This document shows positions 50,727 through 58,496 of a stretch of DNA of 64,000 bases, piece after piece; position 1 is the stretch's first letter, and the number at the start of each line of letters is the position of its first letter. A model generated the notes under the pieces. It was not told where the DNA came from, did no database searches, and saw nothing but the letters and a program-made list of their open reading frames with translations. The position numbers were made by a program, and so were the translations under genes. The stretch is from Streptomyces canus. GTDB lineage: Bacteria > Actinomycetota > Actinomycetes > Streptomycetales > Streptomycetaceae. The stretch spans positions 1,550,001 through 1,614,000 of the forward strand of contig NZ_JAUSYQ010000002.1 of the NCBI RefSeq assembly GCF_030816965.1. Direction: 5' to 3'.

Positions 50727-52000
50727 CCGACCACCACGACCACTCGGCACGGCACGCGGCCCCCGCCGGGCAGCCACCGGGCCGTTCCTCGGCCCCGGCG
50801 ACCCCGTGGCCCGCCCCCTCCCGGCGGCCCCCGCCGCCGGCCTCGCTCGCGTCGCCTGCCGCGCCGGCCCGGCCGCGCCCCGCGGACCACGAGGTCGCCG
50901 CGCCCAGGCCGCCCGTGCCGCAGCGGATCTGGTGTGTCGACCATGACCGCATGGGACTGCTGGCGATGTCCGTGTGGACCGAGCGCGTGCCCGGTCGCGG
51001 CGAGGACGCGGATCCGTTCGTCGCCTACCATTGGGACAGCGAGCAGGGCATGCTCGCCGTCTTCGACGGATCGGGCGGCTCAGGGGCGGCACCCGTGTGG
51101 CAGGCGTCCGACGGCGAGTCCCGCACCGGCGCCTGGGTGGGCGCGCGGGTGGCGCGGCTGGCCACGGACGTCTGGTTCCACGACGTGTCGGCGGAGGACG
51201 AACCGGCCGAACCGGAGACCCTGCGCGACTATCTCCGCTACTTCCTGGACCATGCTCCGCAGCGCCGCAGCAAGATCAGCGGCACCATGCGCCGTCAACT
51301 GCCCACCACACTCGCCGCGCTGCACTACCGGTTGGTGCGCGTCCAGGACGAAGTGGAGCTGGAGCTGCGTCCGTTGTGGGCCGGTGACTCGCGTGCCTAC
51401 GTGCTGCGGCCCGGGTCCGGTCTCCAGGTGCTCACCCGCGACCACACCCGGGAGAGCGACGCGCTGGAGCTGCTGCGCACGGATCCGCCCATGACCAACC
51501 TGGTGTGCGCGGACCGGGAGTTCGAGATCGACGGCCGACGGCTGACGTATCCGCTGCCCTGTGTCCTGGTGACCGCGACCGACGGGTTCTTCGGCTATGT
51601 ACACACCCCGGCCGACTTCGAGGCGCTGCTGCTGCGCACCCTGAGGGAGGCCGGCACCGCCGACGAGTGGGCCGACCGGATCCGGCGCGAGGTGCAGGCC
51701 TGCACGGCGGACGACGCCTCCCTCGCCGTCGTGGCCCTCGGCTACCGCGGATTCGCTGATCTGCGGGCCCAGTTCGCGGCCCGTCTGGAGGACTTGACGG
51801 ACCGTTACATCCGCACCCGGCCTCGCGGTCTGGACCGGCTCTCCCCCGCCCCGGGCGAGGCGGGATCCGGCCCGGCGTCCACTCCGGAGGATGCCACCGA
51901 GCTGCCCGCCAGGGTTCGCGCCTGGCAGGACGCCACCTGGCACTCCTATCGCGCCGGCTACGAGGCCCATCTGCCCCTGGCACCCGAGGAGCGCGCATGA
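50723..52000 (+). CDS. PP2C-family protein phosphatase
   Basis: A 425-residue serine/threonine phosphatase. The first 65 residues are a disordered Pro/Ala-rich leader. The PP2C core (about 75-350) keeps the metal-binding residues: GEDADPF, AVFDGSGG (Asp at 115), TTLAALHYR, WAGDSRAYVL, VTATDGFFGYV and TADDASLAVV. So it should be active. It overlaps both neighbours by ATGA and lies directly before a kinase, as in TerY-P type triads where kinase and phosphatase oppose each other. Confidence 0.85.
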   Translation: MTDHHDHSARHAAPAGQPPGRSSAPATPWPAPSRRPPPPASLASPAAPARPRPADHEVAAPRPPVPQRIWCVDHDRMGLLAMSVWTERVPGRGEDADPFVAYHWDSEQGMLAVFDGSGGSGAAPVWQASDGESRTGAWVGARVARLATDVWFHDVSAEDEPAEPETLRDYLRYFLDHAPQRRSKISGTMRRQLPTTLAALHYRLVRVQDEVELELRPLWAGDSRAYVLRPGSGLQVLTRDHTRESDALELLRTDPPMTNLVCADREFEIDGRRLTYPLPCVLVTATDGFFGYVHTPADFEALLLRTLREAGTADEWADRIRREVQACTADDASLAVVALGYRGFADLRAQFAARLEDLTDRYIRTRPRGLDRLSPAPGEAGSGPASTPEDATELPARVRAWQDATWHSYRAGYEAHLPLAPEERA

Positions 52001-53211
52001 AGAAGGGCGATGTCATCGGGGGCTACCGCCTGATCAGCGAGCCCACCAACGCCAACGGCGGCAAATGCATGTGGGCGTTCGCCGAGAAGGACGGCGACCA
52101 GTACTTCATCAAGCGGTTCCTGGAGCCCAAGCGCCCCCGCGACGACGCGGCCGACTCACCGAGTGTGCGCATCCGGCGCCAGCTGTCCCAGGAGTTCGAG
52201 GACCGGCACCGGACCATCATGAAGCGGCTGCGGCCGGACGCGCGGGGCGGCGGCAACCTGGTGCTGGCCACCGACTTCTTCCACGAGGGCAGCACCTACT
52301 ACAAGGTCACCGAGCGGATTGACACCTCCAGCCTGGAGAAGCCGCAGGCCCTGGAGCCCCGCCACAAGATGGTGCTGCTCAAGACGCTCGGCAACAGCCT
52401 CAAGCAGCTGCACGACATCGAGATCGTGCACGGCGACCTCAAGCCGCTGAACGTGCTGGTGCAGAAGCGGGACGGCGCTGCCTTCCACACGGCGAAGCTG
52501 ATCGACTTCGACGACTCCTATGTCTCCGGCAGGCCGCCCGAGCCCGACGACATCGCCGGCGACTCGGTGTACGGGGCGCCGGAGTGGCGCCGCTACATGC
52601 AGCGCGACGGTTCGGCCGGACCGGAGCATCTGACCTGCGCGGTCGACGTCTTCGCGCTCGGGCTGATGACCCACGTGTACCTGACGGGCGAACTGCCCCA
52701 CTACGACAAGCGGTACGGCTCACCGGCGGACGCCGTCAACGCGGGCGAGCAACTCGACCTGGACACACGGCTGTCGGACGACATGCTCGGCCTGCTGCGC
52801 GGGATGACCGCCCGCGCGCCGGGCAGCCGGCCGCGGATGGACGGATTCCTCAAAGCGCTGTCCGACCCGAAGGTGTGCGCCCTGCAGCACCGGCGCCCCA
52901 GCACCGCCAGACCCAAGTCCCCCTCGGCCAAGTCACCCTCGGCCGAGCCCGCTTCGGCGCCGGGCACCGCGAAGCCGTCCGGGCCGCGCACCAGCCGGAT
53001 CAAGACCAACCTCGCGTCGACCCCGCGCCCACGCACCGCAGCGCCCCCGTCCGAGCCGACCCGGCCGACCACCGGCGACACCAAGCCCGCCGCCCCGCCC
53101 GCCGCTCCCCCGACGGCCCCGGCGCCGTCGGCCCCGGACACCTCCGCGGAGCGCCCTTCCCGCGTCCGCATCAACCTCGGCGACCGGCGTCCGCGCCCTG
53201 GCTCGTCATGA
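51997..53211 (+). CDS. Serine/threonine protein kinase
   Basis: A cytoplasmic Hanks-type kinase of 404 residues. The invariant Lys is K39 in YFIKRF. The catalytic loop is HGDLKPLN (145-152), with HGD in place of HRD. The Mg motif is DFD (170-172) in place of DFG, and GAPEW stands in place of APE. All catalytic residues are kept, so it is probably active. From about residue 290 the chain is a disordered Pro/Ser/Ala-rich tail with Lys-rich repeats (KSPSAKSPSAEP). No transmembrane or PASTA domain is present. It follows the phosphatase by ATGA. Confidence 0.88.
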   Translation: MKKGDVIGGYRLISEPTNANGGKCMWAFAEKDGDQYFIKRFLEPKRPRDDAADSPSVRIRRQLSQEFEDRHRTIMKRLRPDARGGGNLVLATDFFHEGSTYYKVTERIDTSSLEKPQALEPRHKMVLLKTLGNSLKQLHDIEIVHGDLKPLNVLVQKRDGAAFHTAKLIDFDDSYVSGRPPEPDDIAGDSVYGAPEWRRYMQRDGSAGPEHLTCAVDVFALGLMTHVYLTGELPHYDKRYGSPADAVNAGEQLDLDTRLSDDMLGLLRGMTARAPGSRPRMDGFLKALSDPKVCALQHRRPSTARPKSPSAKSPSAEPASAPGTAKPSGPRTSRIKTNLASTPRPRTAAPPSEPTRPTTGDTKPAAPPAAPPTAPAPSAPDTSAERPSRVRINLGDRRPRPGSS

Positions 53212-53266
53212 CCCCCCGCCCACCGGCGACCGACGCACCCCGCCCGTACCACCCAGGAGTATCCGT

Positions 53267-53971
53267 ATGAGCACCAACGAGCAGTACCAGGGGAATCTGC
53301 AGTACGCCGTCGACATCGTGCTGTGCATCGACGCGACGGGCAGCATGTACCCGGTCCTCGACAACGTGAAGTCGAGCGCGCTCCAGTTCCACGACCGGCT
53401 CAACGACGTGATGGCCAAGAAGGGCAAGGCGATCAGCCAATTGCGGCTGAAAGTCATCGCCTTCCGGGACTTCGGCGACGATCCCTCCAACGCCATCGAG
53501 CAGACCGGCTTCCTGCGACTGCCCTCCCAGTCCGGGGACTTCGAGGACTTCGTCCGGGGCATCGACGCCGGCGGCGGCGGCGACTACCCCGAGTCCGGTC
53601 TGGAGGCGCTCGCCCTGGCGATCAACTCGCCCTGGGAGACAGGCCTGGACCGCAGGCGCCATGTCATCGTGATGTTCACCGACGCCCCGGCCCACCCGCT
53701 GGGCACGCACGCCTCCGTTCCTTCGTACCCGGCTGCCATTCCCAGCAGCCTCGACGACCTGTTCGAGCAGTGGGGGTACGCCCGCAGCCAGACCGCGGTG
53801 ATGGAGCAGTCAGCGAAGCGGCTCGTGCTGTTCGCGCCGGACCAGGCGCCCTGGTCCGACCCGATCGCCGAGGAGTGGGACCTCACCCTGCACTTCGCCT
53901 CCAAGGCCGGTCAGGGACTGGAGGAGTTCGAGATGGACGAGATCATCGAGACGATCGCGAACAGCCTGTGA
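53267..53971 (+). CDS. von Willebrand factor A domain protein
   Basis: A 234-residue single VWA domain protein. The MIDAS motif is DATGS (22-26), the conserved Thr region lies in RDFGDD, and the second MIDAS Asp is in VMFTDAPAH. VWA proteins of this size next to PP2C and kinase genes resemble TerY of the tellurite-resistance phospho-signalling triad. AGGAG precedes the start, 55 bases after the kinase stop. The stop and the next start share one base (TGATG). Confidence 0.85.
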   Translation: MSTNEQYQGNLQYAVDIVLCIDATGSMYPVLDNVKSSALQFHDRLNDVMAKKGKAISQLRLKVIAFRDFGDDPSNAIEQTGFLRLPSQSGDFEDFVRGIDAGGGGDYPESGLEALALAINSPWETGLDRRRHVIVMFTDAPAHPLGTHASVPSYPAAIPSSLDDLFEQWGYARSQTAVMEQSAKRLVLFAPDQAPWSDPIAEEWDLTLHFASKAGQGLEEFEMDEIIETIANSL

Positions 53972-54447
53972 TGCCTGACCGGTCCGTGAAGCCCGACCGG
54001 CCCATGAACCCCGACCAGCCCGTGACGCTCGACTGGCCGGAGTTCCGGCTGGCGTGCCACAGCGACGGCTATCTGACCTTCGACTGGCACCGCTACGGCT
54101 CCATCACGTCGAACGTGCGGCGCTGCTCCCACGTACGGCTGCTTCCGCAGGGCCCGGACGGGCTGTCCCAGTGGGTCTTCCATCTGCGCTTCGCCGAGGG
54201 CCCGACGCCCGGGCTCCTGGTGGTCCGGGTGGATGTCGCGGCGGACCGGCTGCAGGAGGCGGAGCAGTACACCGACCTGCTGCGCCGGCGCTTCGGCATC
54301 CCGGAGCAGCCGCCCGACGCCGCCGAGGAGGCCGGGTGGCAGCGGGTGCCGGTGGACTCGCCGGATTGGATCGCCGCACCCGCGGGTGCGGCGTCGGAGG
54401 AGTTGTTCACGGCCGTCTCGGCCCGCATCGACGCCGACACGGGATGA
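53971..54447 (+). CDS. Small protein of unknown function with N-terminal hexapeptide repeats
   Basis: A 158-residue protein that I do not recognise. The first 24 residues repeat a six-residue unit (KPDRPM, NPDQPV, TLDWPE), encoded by 18-base repeats. The body is strand-rich: LACHSDGYLTFDWHRYGS, SHVRLLPQGPDGLSQWVF, LLVVRVDVAADRLQEAEQ. It has no signal or membrane segment. The start overlaps the VWA stop, so it is part of the operon and may bind the VWA protein. Confidence 0.7.
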   Translation: MPDRSVKPDRPMNPDQPVTLDWPEFRLACHSDGYLTFDWHRYGSITSNVRRCSHVRLLPQGPDGLSQWVFHLRFAEGPTPGLLVVRVDVAADRLQEAEQYTDLLRRRFGIPEQPPDAAEEAGWQRVPVDSPDWIAAPAGAASEELFTAVSARIDADTG

Positions 54448-54531
54448 CAGCACGGGACTGACCTGGGGCCCAGGATCCCAGGACCGCGACGCAGACGAGT
54501 GACGAGCGACGAGTGAGGAGGGCGGCGGGAG

Positions 54532-55701
54532 GTGGTGGCATCGGCCAACTGGCGCTGCGCGGACTGCGACACGTTCAACGGGCCCGCGGAGGCGTCCTGC
54601 ACGGTCTGCGGCGAGGCCCGGCGGGGCTCCGATGCGAGTGCGGCACCAAAGACACCCAGGACACCAAAGACACCCAGGACGCCCAGGGCTCCCGAAACCG
54701 CCAAGGCGCCCACGGCGTCCAAGCCCGCCGCGAAGAAGGCGGGCGCGCCCCGGCCCCCGGCGAAGCGGCCCGGGAGTGCCGGGCGTCCGACCTCCGACTG
54801 GCGTTGTTCGGAGTGCGACACGTACAACGCGCGCACGGACGTGTCCTGCCTCACCTGCGGCACCTCCTGGAAGGCGGCGGCGAAGAAGGGCACCCCCAAG
54901 TCCCCGAAGTCCCCCAAGCCGTCGCCCTCCGGGGACACCACCGCGAAGAAGACGGCGCCCCGCAAGCCACCGGCCAAGAAATCGCCGCCCCGTACCGGCG
55001 CCGGGAGCACGGGGGCCTCCTCGACGTCCCGGCCGAGGCCGGCGTCCCCGCGCCCCGGCACGTCCGGTACGTCGACCCGGCGCCCCAGTGCCGCGTCGAG
55101 CGGCACCCGGCCACGTACCGAGGAAGGCGTGTTCTTCCCGTCCTCCCCCAGCACGGGGTACCGGCCGACCACCCCGCCCACCACGCCCGTCCCGCCGCCG
55201 CGCCCTGCGCCGGTCTACGCGCCGCCTCCCCGACCCGTCCACACCCCGCCGCGCAAGTCGAAGAGCAGCGGCTGCGCGGGCGGCTGCGTCGGCTTCGTCG
55301 TACTGCTCTTCCTGCTGGGCCTGTTCACGAAGGGCTGTGACGGCGCCTTCGACTCCTCGGACTCGGGCGGCACGAACGACACCACCGTGGCCTCGACCTG
55401 CCCGACCCGCATCGCCGACCAACTCCCCGGCGGCGACGGCGCCGGGCTGGTCGAGGCGTTCCGCACGTCGAACAAGCAGATCACTTTGTGCCGTACGACG
55501 TCCGGAACGCTGTACTACTACGGCGAGTTCAGCGACCGGCGCGAGGCGGGAATCGCCATGGAGGCGGAGCAGACGAGCGAGGGCTACGAGGCCCGCAACG
55601 GCCCCTACCGGTACGAGATACACGGAAATGTCGTGACCATCTACCAGTCGGGCACGCAGATCGGCGAGGAGGAACTGACGCCGGAGCCCTCGCCCACCTG
55701 A
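54532..55701 (+). CDS. Double zinc-ribbon, single-pass membrane protein
   Basis: A 389-residue protein. Two RanBP2-type zinc ribbons lie at residues 7-27 (WRCADCDTFN, SCTVCG; Cys 9, 12, 23, 26) and 90-110 (WRCSECDTYN, SCLTCG). A Pro/Lys/Ser-rich disordered linker (110-245), including TPRTPKTPRTP repeats, leads to one membrane helix at about 249-267 (GCVGFVVLLFLLGLF). A C-terminal globular domain of about 110 residues lies outside the cell. The start is a GTG after GGGAGG. It is the last gene of the island and may anchor the signalling complex to the membrane. Confidence 0.78.
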   Translation: MVASANWRCADCDTFNGPAEASCTVCGEARRGSDASAAPKTPRTPKTPRTPRAPETAKAPTASKPAAKKAGAPRPPAKRPGSAGRPTSDWRCSECDTYNARTDVSCLTCGTSWKAAAKKGTPKSPKSPKPSPSGDTTAKKTAPRKPPAKKSPPRTGAGSTGASSTSRPRPASPRPGTSGTSTRRPSAASSGTRPRTEEGVFFPSSPSTGYRPTTPPTTPVPPPRPAPVYAPPPRPVHTPPRKSKSSGCAGGCVGFVVLLFLLGLFTKGCDGAFDSSDSGGTNDTTVASTCPTRIADQLPGGDGAGLVEAFRTSNKQITLCRTTSGTLYYYGEFSDRREAGIAMEAEQTSEGYEARNGPYRYEIHGNVVTIYQSGTQIGEEELTPEPSPT

Positions 55702-55702
55702 T

Positions 55703-56329
55703 TCACGCGTCCCCGTAGGCCTCCCCGCCCAGCTCGAACCCGGCCGTCCCCGCGGTGGCATCGGCGAGCCACCCCCGGAAGGCGTCCACGTCGGCATCCG
55801 GCAGCCCGATCTCGATGGTGACGGCCTCGCCGTACCGCACGTCCCGCACCTCGCGTCCGGTCGAGCGCAGGTCGTTCTGCACCTTGCCGGCGCGCTGGTG
55901 GTCGACGGTCACCGTGGCGAGGCGGAACCGGCGGCGGGTGAGGGTGCCCACCGCGTCCAGTGCCTCGCCGACCGCGCCGCCGTACGCCCTGATGAGTCCG
56001 CCCGCTCCGAGCTTGACGCCGCCGTAGTAGCGGGTGACGACGGCGACGACATACCGCATGTCGCGGCGCAGCAGCATCTGGAGCATGGGGACGCCTGCGG
56101 TGCCGCCGGGTTCGCCGTCGTCGCTCGCCTTCTGGATCACGGCGTCGGCGCCGATGACGTACGCGTAGCAGTTGTGGGTGGCGTCGGCGTGCTCCTTGCG
56201 GACGGACGCGACGAAGTCCTGGGCCTCCTTCTCGGTGGCCGCCGGGGCGAGGGCGCACAGGAAGCGGGAGCGGTTGACCTCGGTCTCGTGCACGCCCGCG
56301 TGGGCCACGGTGCGGTACTCGTCCTGCAT
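55703..56329 (-). CDS. YigZ/IMPACT family protein (UPF0029)
   Basis: A 208-residue protein of the conserved YigZ/IMPACT family. The N-terminal UPF0029 domain has EVNRSRFLCALAPAATEKEA, ATHNCYAYVIG, GEPGGTAGVPMLQMLLRRD and YYGGVKLGAGGLIRAYGGAV. The C-terminal half is a ferredoxin-like domain. It is thought to act in translation or RNA-related stress. Its end abuts the signalling island with a 1-base gap, convergent. Confidence 0.92.
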   Translation of the reverse strand: MQDEYRTVAHAGVHETEVNRSRFLCALAPAATEKEAQDFVASVRKEHADATHNCYAYVIGADAVIQKASDDGEPGGTAGVPMLQMLLRRDMRYVVAVVTRYYGGVKLGAGGLIRAYGGAVGEALDAVGTLTRRRFRLATVTVDHQRAGKVQNDLRSTGREVRDVRYGEAVTIEIGLPDADVDAFRGWLADATAGTAGFELGGEAYGDA

Positions 56330-56373
56330 CCGGTCAGCCTAATCCGTCGGTGAGGGCGTCCCGACGGGCCGGC

Positions 56374-56916
56374 TCATCGCATCCTGCCCCGCGGCACCAT
56401 CACGGACGTGAGCAGCGCGGTCCCCGGCTCCAGGGTCCGCCAGGACGTGCCGTGCCAGGCCAGCACCGCGATCGCCGAGGTCGGGAACTTCACCCGGACC
56501 TCGTCCAGCGCGTCGTCGAGGCTGTCCCCGGCCAGCGTGAGGACGAGTTCCTCCAGACCGGGGTTGTGCCCCACGAGGAGCAGCGTCACGACCTGGGGAG
56601 GTGCCTCGTGCACGGCCGTCAGCAGCTCCGGTACGTCGGCCCCGTACAGCTCCGGGTCCAGGCGTACCGGCGGTGGGGTGCCCCACTGGGCGGACGCCAG
56701 TTCCCAGGTCTGTCGGGCGCGTACGGCGGTGGAGCACAGGGCGAGGTCGGGGAGCAGGTCGGAGGCGGCGAGAGCGCGGCCCGCCTCGGGCGCGTCCCGG
56801 CGGCCGCGGGGTCCCAGGGGGCGGTCGTGGTCGGCGACGCCCTCGGGCCAGGCGGACTTGGCGTGTCTCAGCACGACCAACCGGCGCAGCGGGCCCGCTC
56901 CGGTGGCCGCCGTCAT
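56374..56916 (-). CDS. SixA-like histidine phosphatase
   Basis: A 180-residue histidine phosphatase. The active-site block is VVLRHAKSAWPEG, and the second His is in LLLVGHNPGLEEL near residue 120. SixA removes phosphate from His residues. It overlaps the upstream gene by 4 bases (ATGA) and is probably co-expressed with it. Confidence 0.9.
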   Translation of the reverse strand: MTAATGAGPLRRLVVLRHAKSAWPEGVADHDRPLGPRGRRDAPEAGRALAASDLLPDLALCSTAVRARQTWELASAQWGTPPPVRLDPELYGADVPELLTAVHEAPPQVVTLLLVGHNPGLEELVLTLAGDSLDDALDEVRVKFPTSAIAVLAWHGTSWRTLEPGTALLTSVMVPRGRMR

Positions 56917-57629
56917 GCCGGGGAGCCCAGGTCGCGGGTGAGATCGAGGCCGAGCAGCCGGTCCGCGTGGGCGTACGTCTCAAAGCGGGCGCCCTCCGGC
57001 AGGTCCGACTCCTCGACCCACCGCAGCACCCTCAGCACCTCGGGTACGTCCAGGTCGTCCTCCCAGGCGGTACGGAGCCGTCCGCGCACCTGGTCGGGGA
57101 CGGGCCGTGACGGATGCCGTGCCCAGGCGGCGACGGCCCGGCGCCAGCGTACGAGGGTGTCGTGGGCCTCGCCCAGGACTGCCTCGTCGAGCCGTGCGGG
57201 CGTGCTCCGGGGCGGGACGAGCAGGGCGAGGCGGACCGCGGCGGGGTCGGCGCCCTCCGGAAGGTCCGGCGTCCCGACGGGCGCGACGGCGACCCGTACG
57301 CCGTCCGGGGCCGCGCCTCCCTCTCCCACCACGTGGACGACCTGGGACTCGCCCCACCCGGGGCCGACGTCCCGGCGGTCCTCGAAGGGCCGGATGCCCA
57401 GGGCGGCGGCCGCCGCGTGCAGCTCCGCCTGTTCGCGGTCGCCGGTGAGGAGCGCCCACACGGGCGTGCCGCCGATCTCCAGGGCCCTGGCGAGGAGATC
57501 GGCGACGAGCAGGACTCGCAGGGCGGAGAGGTCGTAGCCCCGTACATGGGCTTCGACTCGGGTCAGGCCCCTGCGGGCGGGGACGGCGTCTACGGGCCGG
57601 CCGGTTCGGGCGTCGGTGATGCGCAGCAC
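56913..57629 (-). CDS. CysRS-like protein lacking the catalytic motifs
   Basis: A 238-residue paralogue of cysteinyl-tRNA synthetase/MshC. The N-terminus (LRITDARTGRPVDAVPARRG) and the C-terminal helical part (LRTAWEDDLDVPEVLRVLRW, then ARFETYAHADRLLGLDL) match CysRS. But the HIGH box is replaced by GYDLSALRVLLVADLLARAL, no zinc cysteine is present and KMSKS is missing. It cannot be an active synthetase; it may be a regulator or scaffold. The GTG start at 57629 has TACGCT 7 bases upstream, fitting a leaderless transcript; a start at 57734 is possible. Confidence 0.7.
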   Translation of the reverse strand: MLRITDARTGRPVDAVPARRGLTRVEAHVRGYDLSALRVLLVADLLARALEIGGTPVWALLTGDREQAELHAAAAALGIRPFEDRRDVGPGWGESQVVHVVGEGGAAPDGVRVAVAPVGTPDLPEGADPAAVRLALLVPPRSTPARLDEAVLGEAHDTLVRWRRAVAAWARHPSRPVPDQVRGRLRTAWEDDLDVPEVLRVLRWVEESDLPEGARFETYAHADRLLGLDLTRDLGSPA

Positions 57630-57937
57630 GGGGCGAGCGTAGGCGGACGGAGGGCTCTTCGCAGGTGACTGACCGGTATTCCGGACACGGGTACGGGATT
57701 CAACCACCCGCGCCCGCTCATTCGGCTGAGTCACCGGGGACGGCTCGCCCGGAGCCTGCGAGGGCTTCCACGACAGGGAGTTCGCCGCCCATGAGTCCGT
57801 TGCGGTTCATGTCCCTGCTGCTCGCCCTGTCCACCGCCCTGCATCGCGCCGTCGCCACGGCGTCGGCCCGGAATCAACCGCGCCCGCCGGCTGTTTCCGA
57901 TCACATCAGTCCTCGCATCCAGAGCAAGGAGCCGAGC

Positions 57938-58345
57938 GTGTACGGCGACTCAGCAATTGTCCGCAGGATCCTCACCGAGCTCGGCGACACCTGGGCGATC
58001 GTGGGCCTGTCGTCGAACCAGCGGCGCGCGGCCTACGGGGTCGCCGAGGTGCTCCAGCGCCACGGCAAGCGGATCGTGCCGGTGCACCCCAAGGCGGAGA
58101 CCGTGCACGGCGAACAGGGGTACGCCTCGCTCGCGGAGATCCCCTTCGACGTGGACGTGGTCGACGTGTTCGTGAACGGCGACCTCGCGGGAGCGGTCGC
58201 CGACGAGGCCGTGGCCAAGGGCGCGAAGGCGGTCTGGTTCCAGCTGGACGTCATCGACGAGGCGGCCTACGACCGTACCCGCGCCGCCGGCCTCGACATA
58301 GTCATGGACCGGTGCCCGGCGATCGAGATCCCCCGCCTCGGCTGA
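57938..58345 (+). CDS. CoA-binding domain protein
   Basis: A 135-residue Rossmann-fold CoA-binding protein (YccU-like). The block WAIVGLSSNQRRAAYGVAEV near residue 18 is the CoA site, and the end VMDRCPAIEIPRLG is typical of the family. AAGGAG lies 6 bases before GTG 57938. An alternative start at ATG 57791, preceded by GGGAG, would add 49 low-complexity residues. Confidence 0.9.
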   Translation: MYGDSAIVRRILTELGDTWAIVGLSSNQRRAAYGVAEVLQRHGKRIVPVHPKAETVHGEQGYASLAEIPFDVDVVDVFVNGDLAGAVADEAVAKGAKAVWFQLDVIDEAAYDRTRAAGLDIVMDRCPAIEIPRLG

Positions 58346-58355
58346 TGTCTTTCCC

Positions 58356-58383
58356 GAATTCCTGAACCACTCGCAAGGAATTC
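58356..58383. terminator. Hairpin after the CoA-binding gene
   Basis: Perfect 8-base arms GAATTCCT and AGGAATTC with a 12-base loop, 11 bases past the stop. Confidence 0.5.
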
Positions 58384-58407
58384 CCCGCAAAGAAGTCAAA
58401 TATGCGA

Positions 58408-58434
58408 CAACCGCCTTTAACTCAAAGGCGGTTG
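58408..58434. terminator. Second hairpin in the APC permease leader
   Basis: Perfect 11-base arms CAACCGCCTTT and AAAGGCGGTTG with a 5-base loop, followed by ATTCGTAATCT. It is the most terminator-like hairpin of the three in this gap. Confidence 0.7.
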
Positions 58435-58445
58435 ATTCGTAATCT

Positions 58446-58489
58446 GGGGCCGCTCACACAGCAAATGTATGTAATTCGTGAGAGGCCCC
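58446..58489 (+). promoter_or_regulatory. Hairpin that masks the ribosome binding site of the APC permease
   Basis: GGGGCCGCTCAC (58446-58457) can pair with GTGAGAGGCCCC (58478-58489), 11 of 12 positions. The second arm contains GAGAGG, the probable ribosome binding site of the permease gene starting at 58497. The loop is AT-rich. This looks like a translational control device or a protein-binding site. It is not a riboswitch class I recognise. Confidence 0.5.
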
Positions 58490-58496
58490 TTAATTT

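Noticed and set aside
57665..57937. Longer N-terminus of the CoA-binding protein
   Set aside because: AAGGAG lies at the right distance from GTG 57938 and the family starts there; upstream residues are low complexity.
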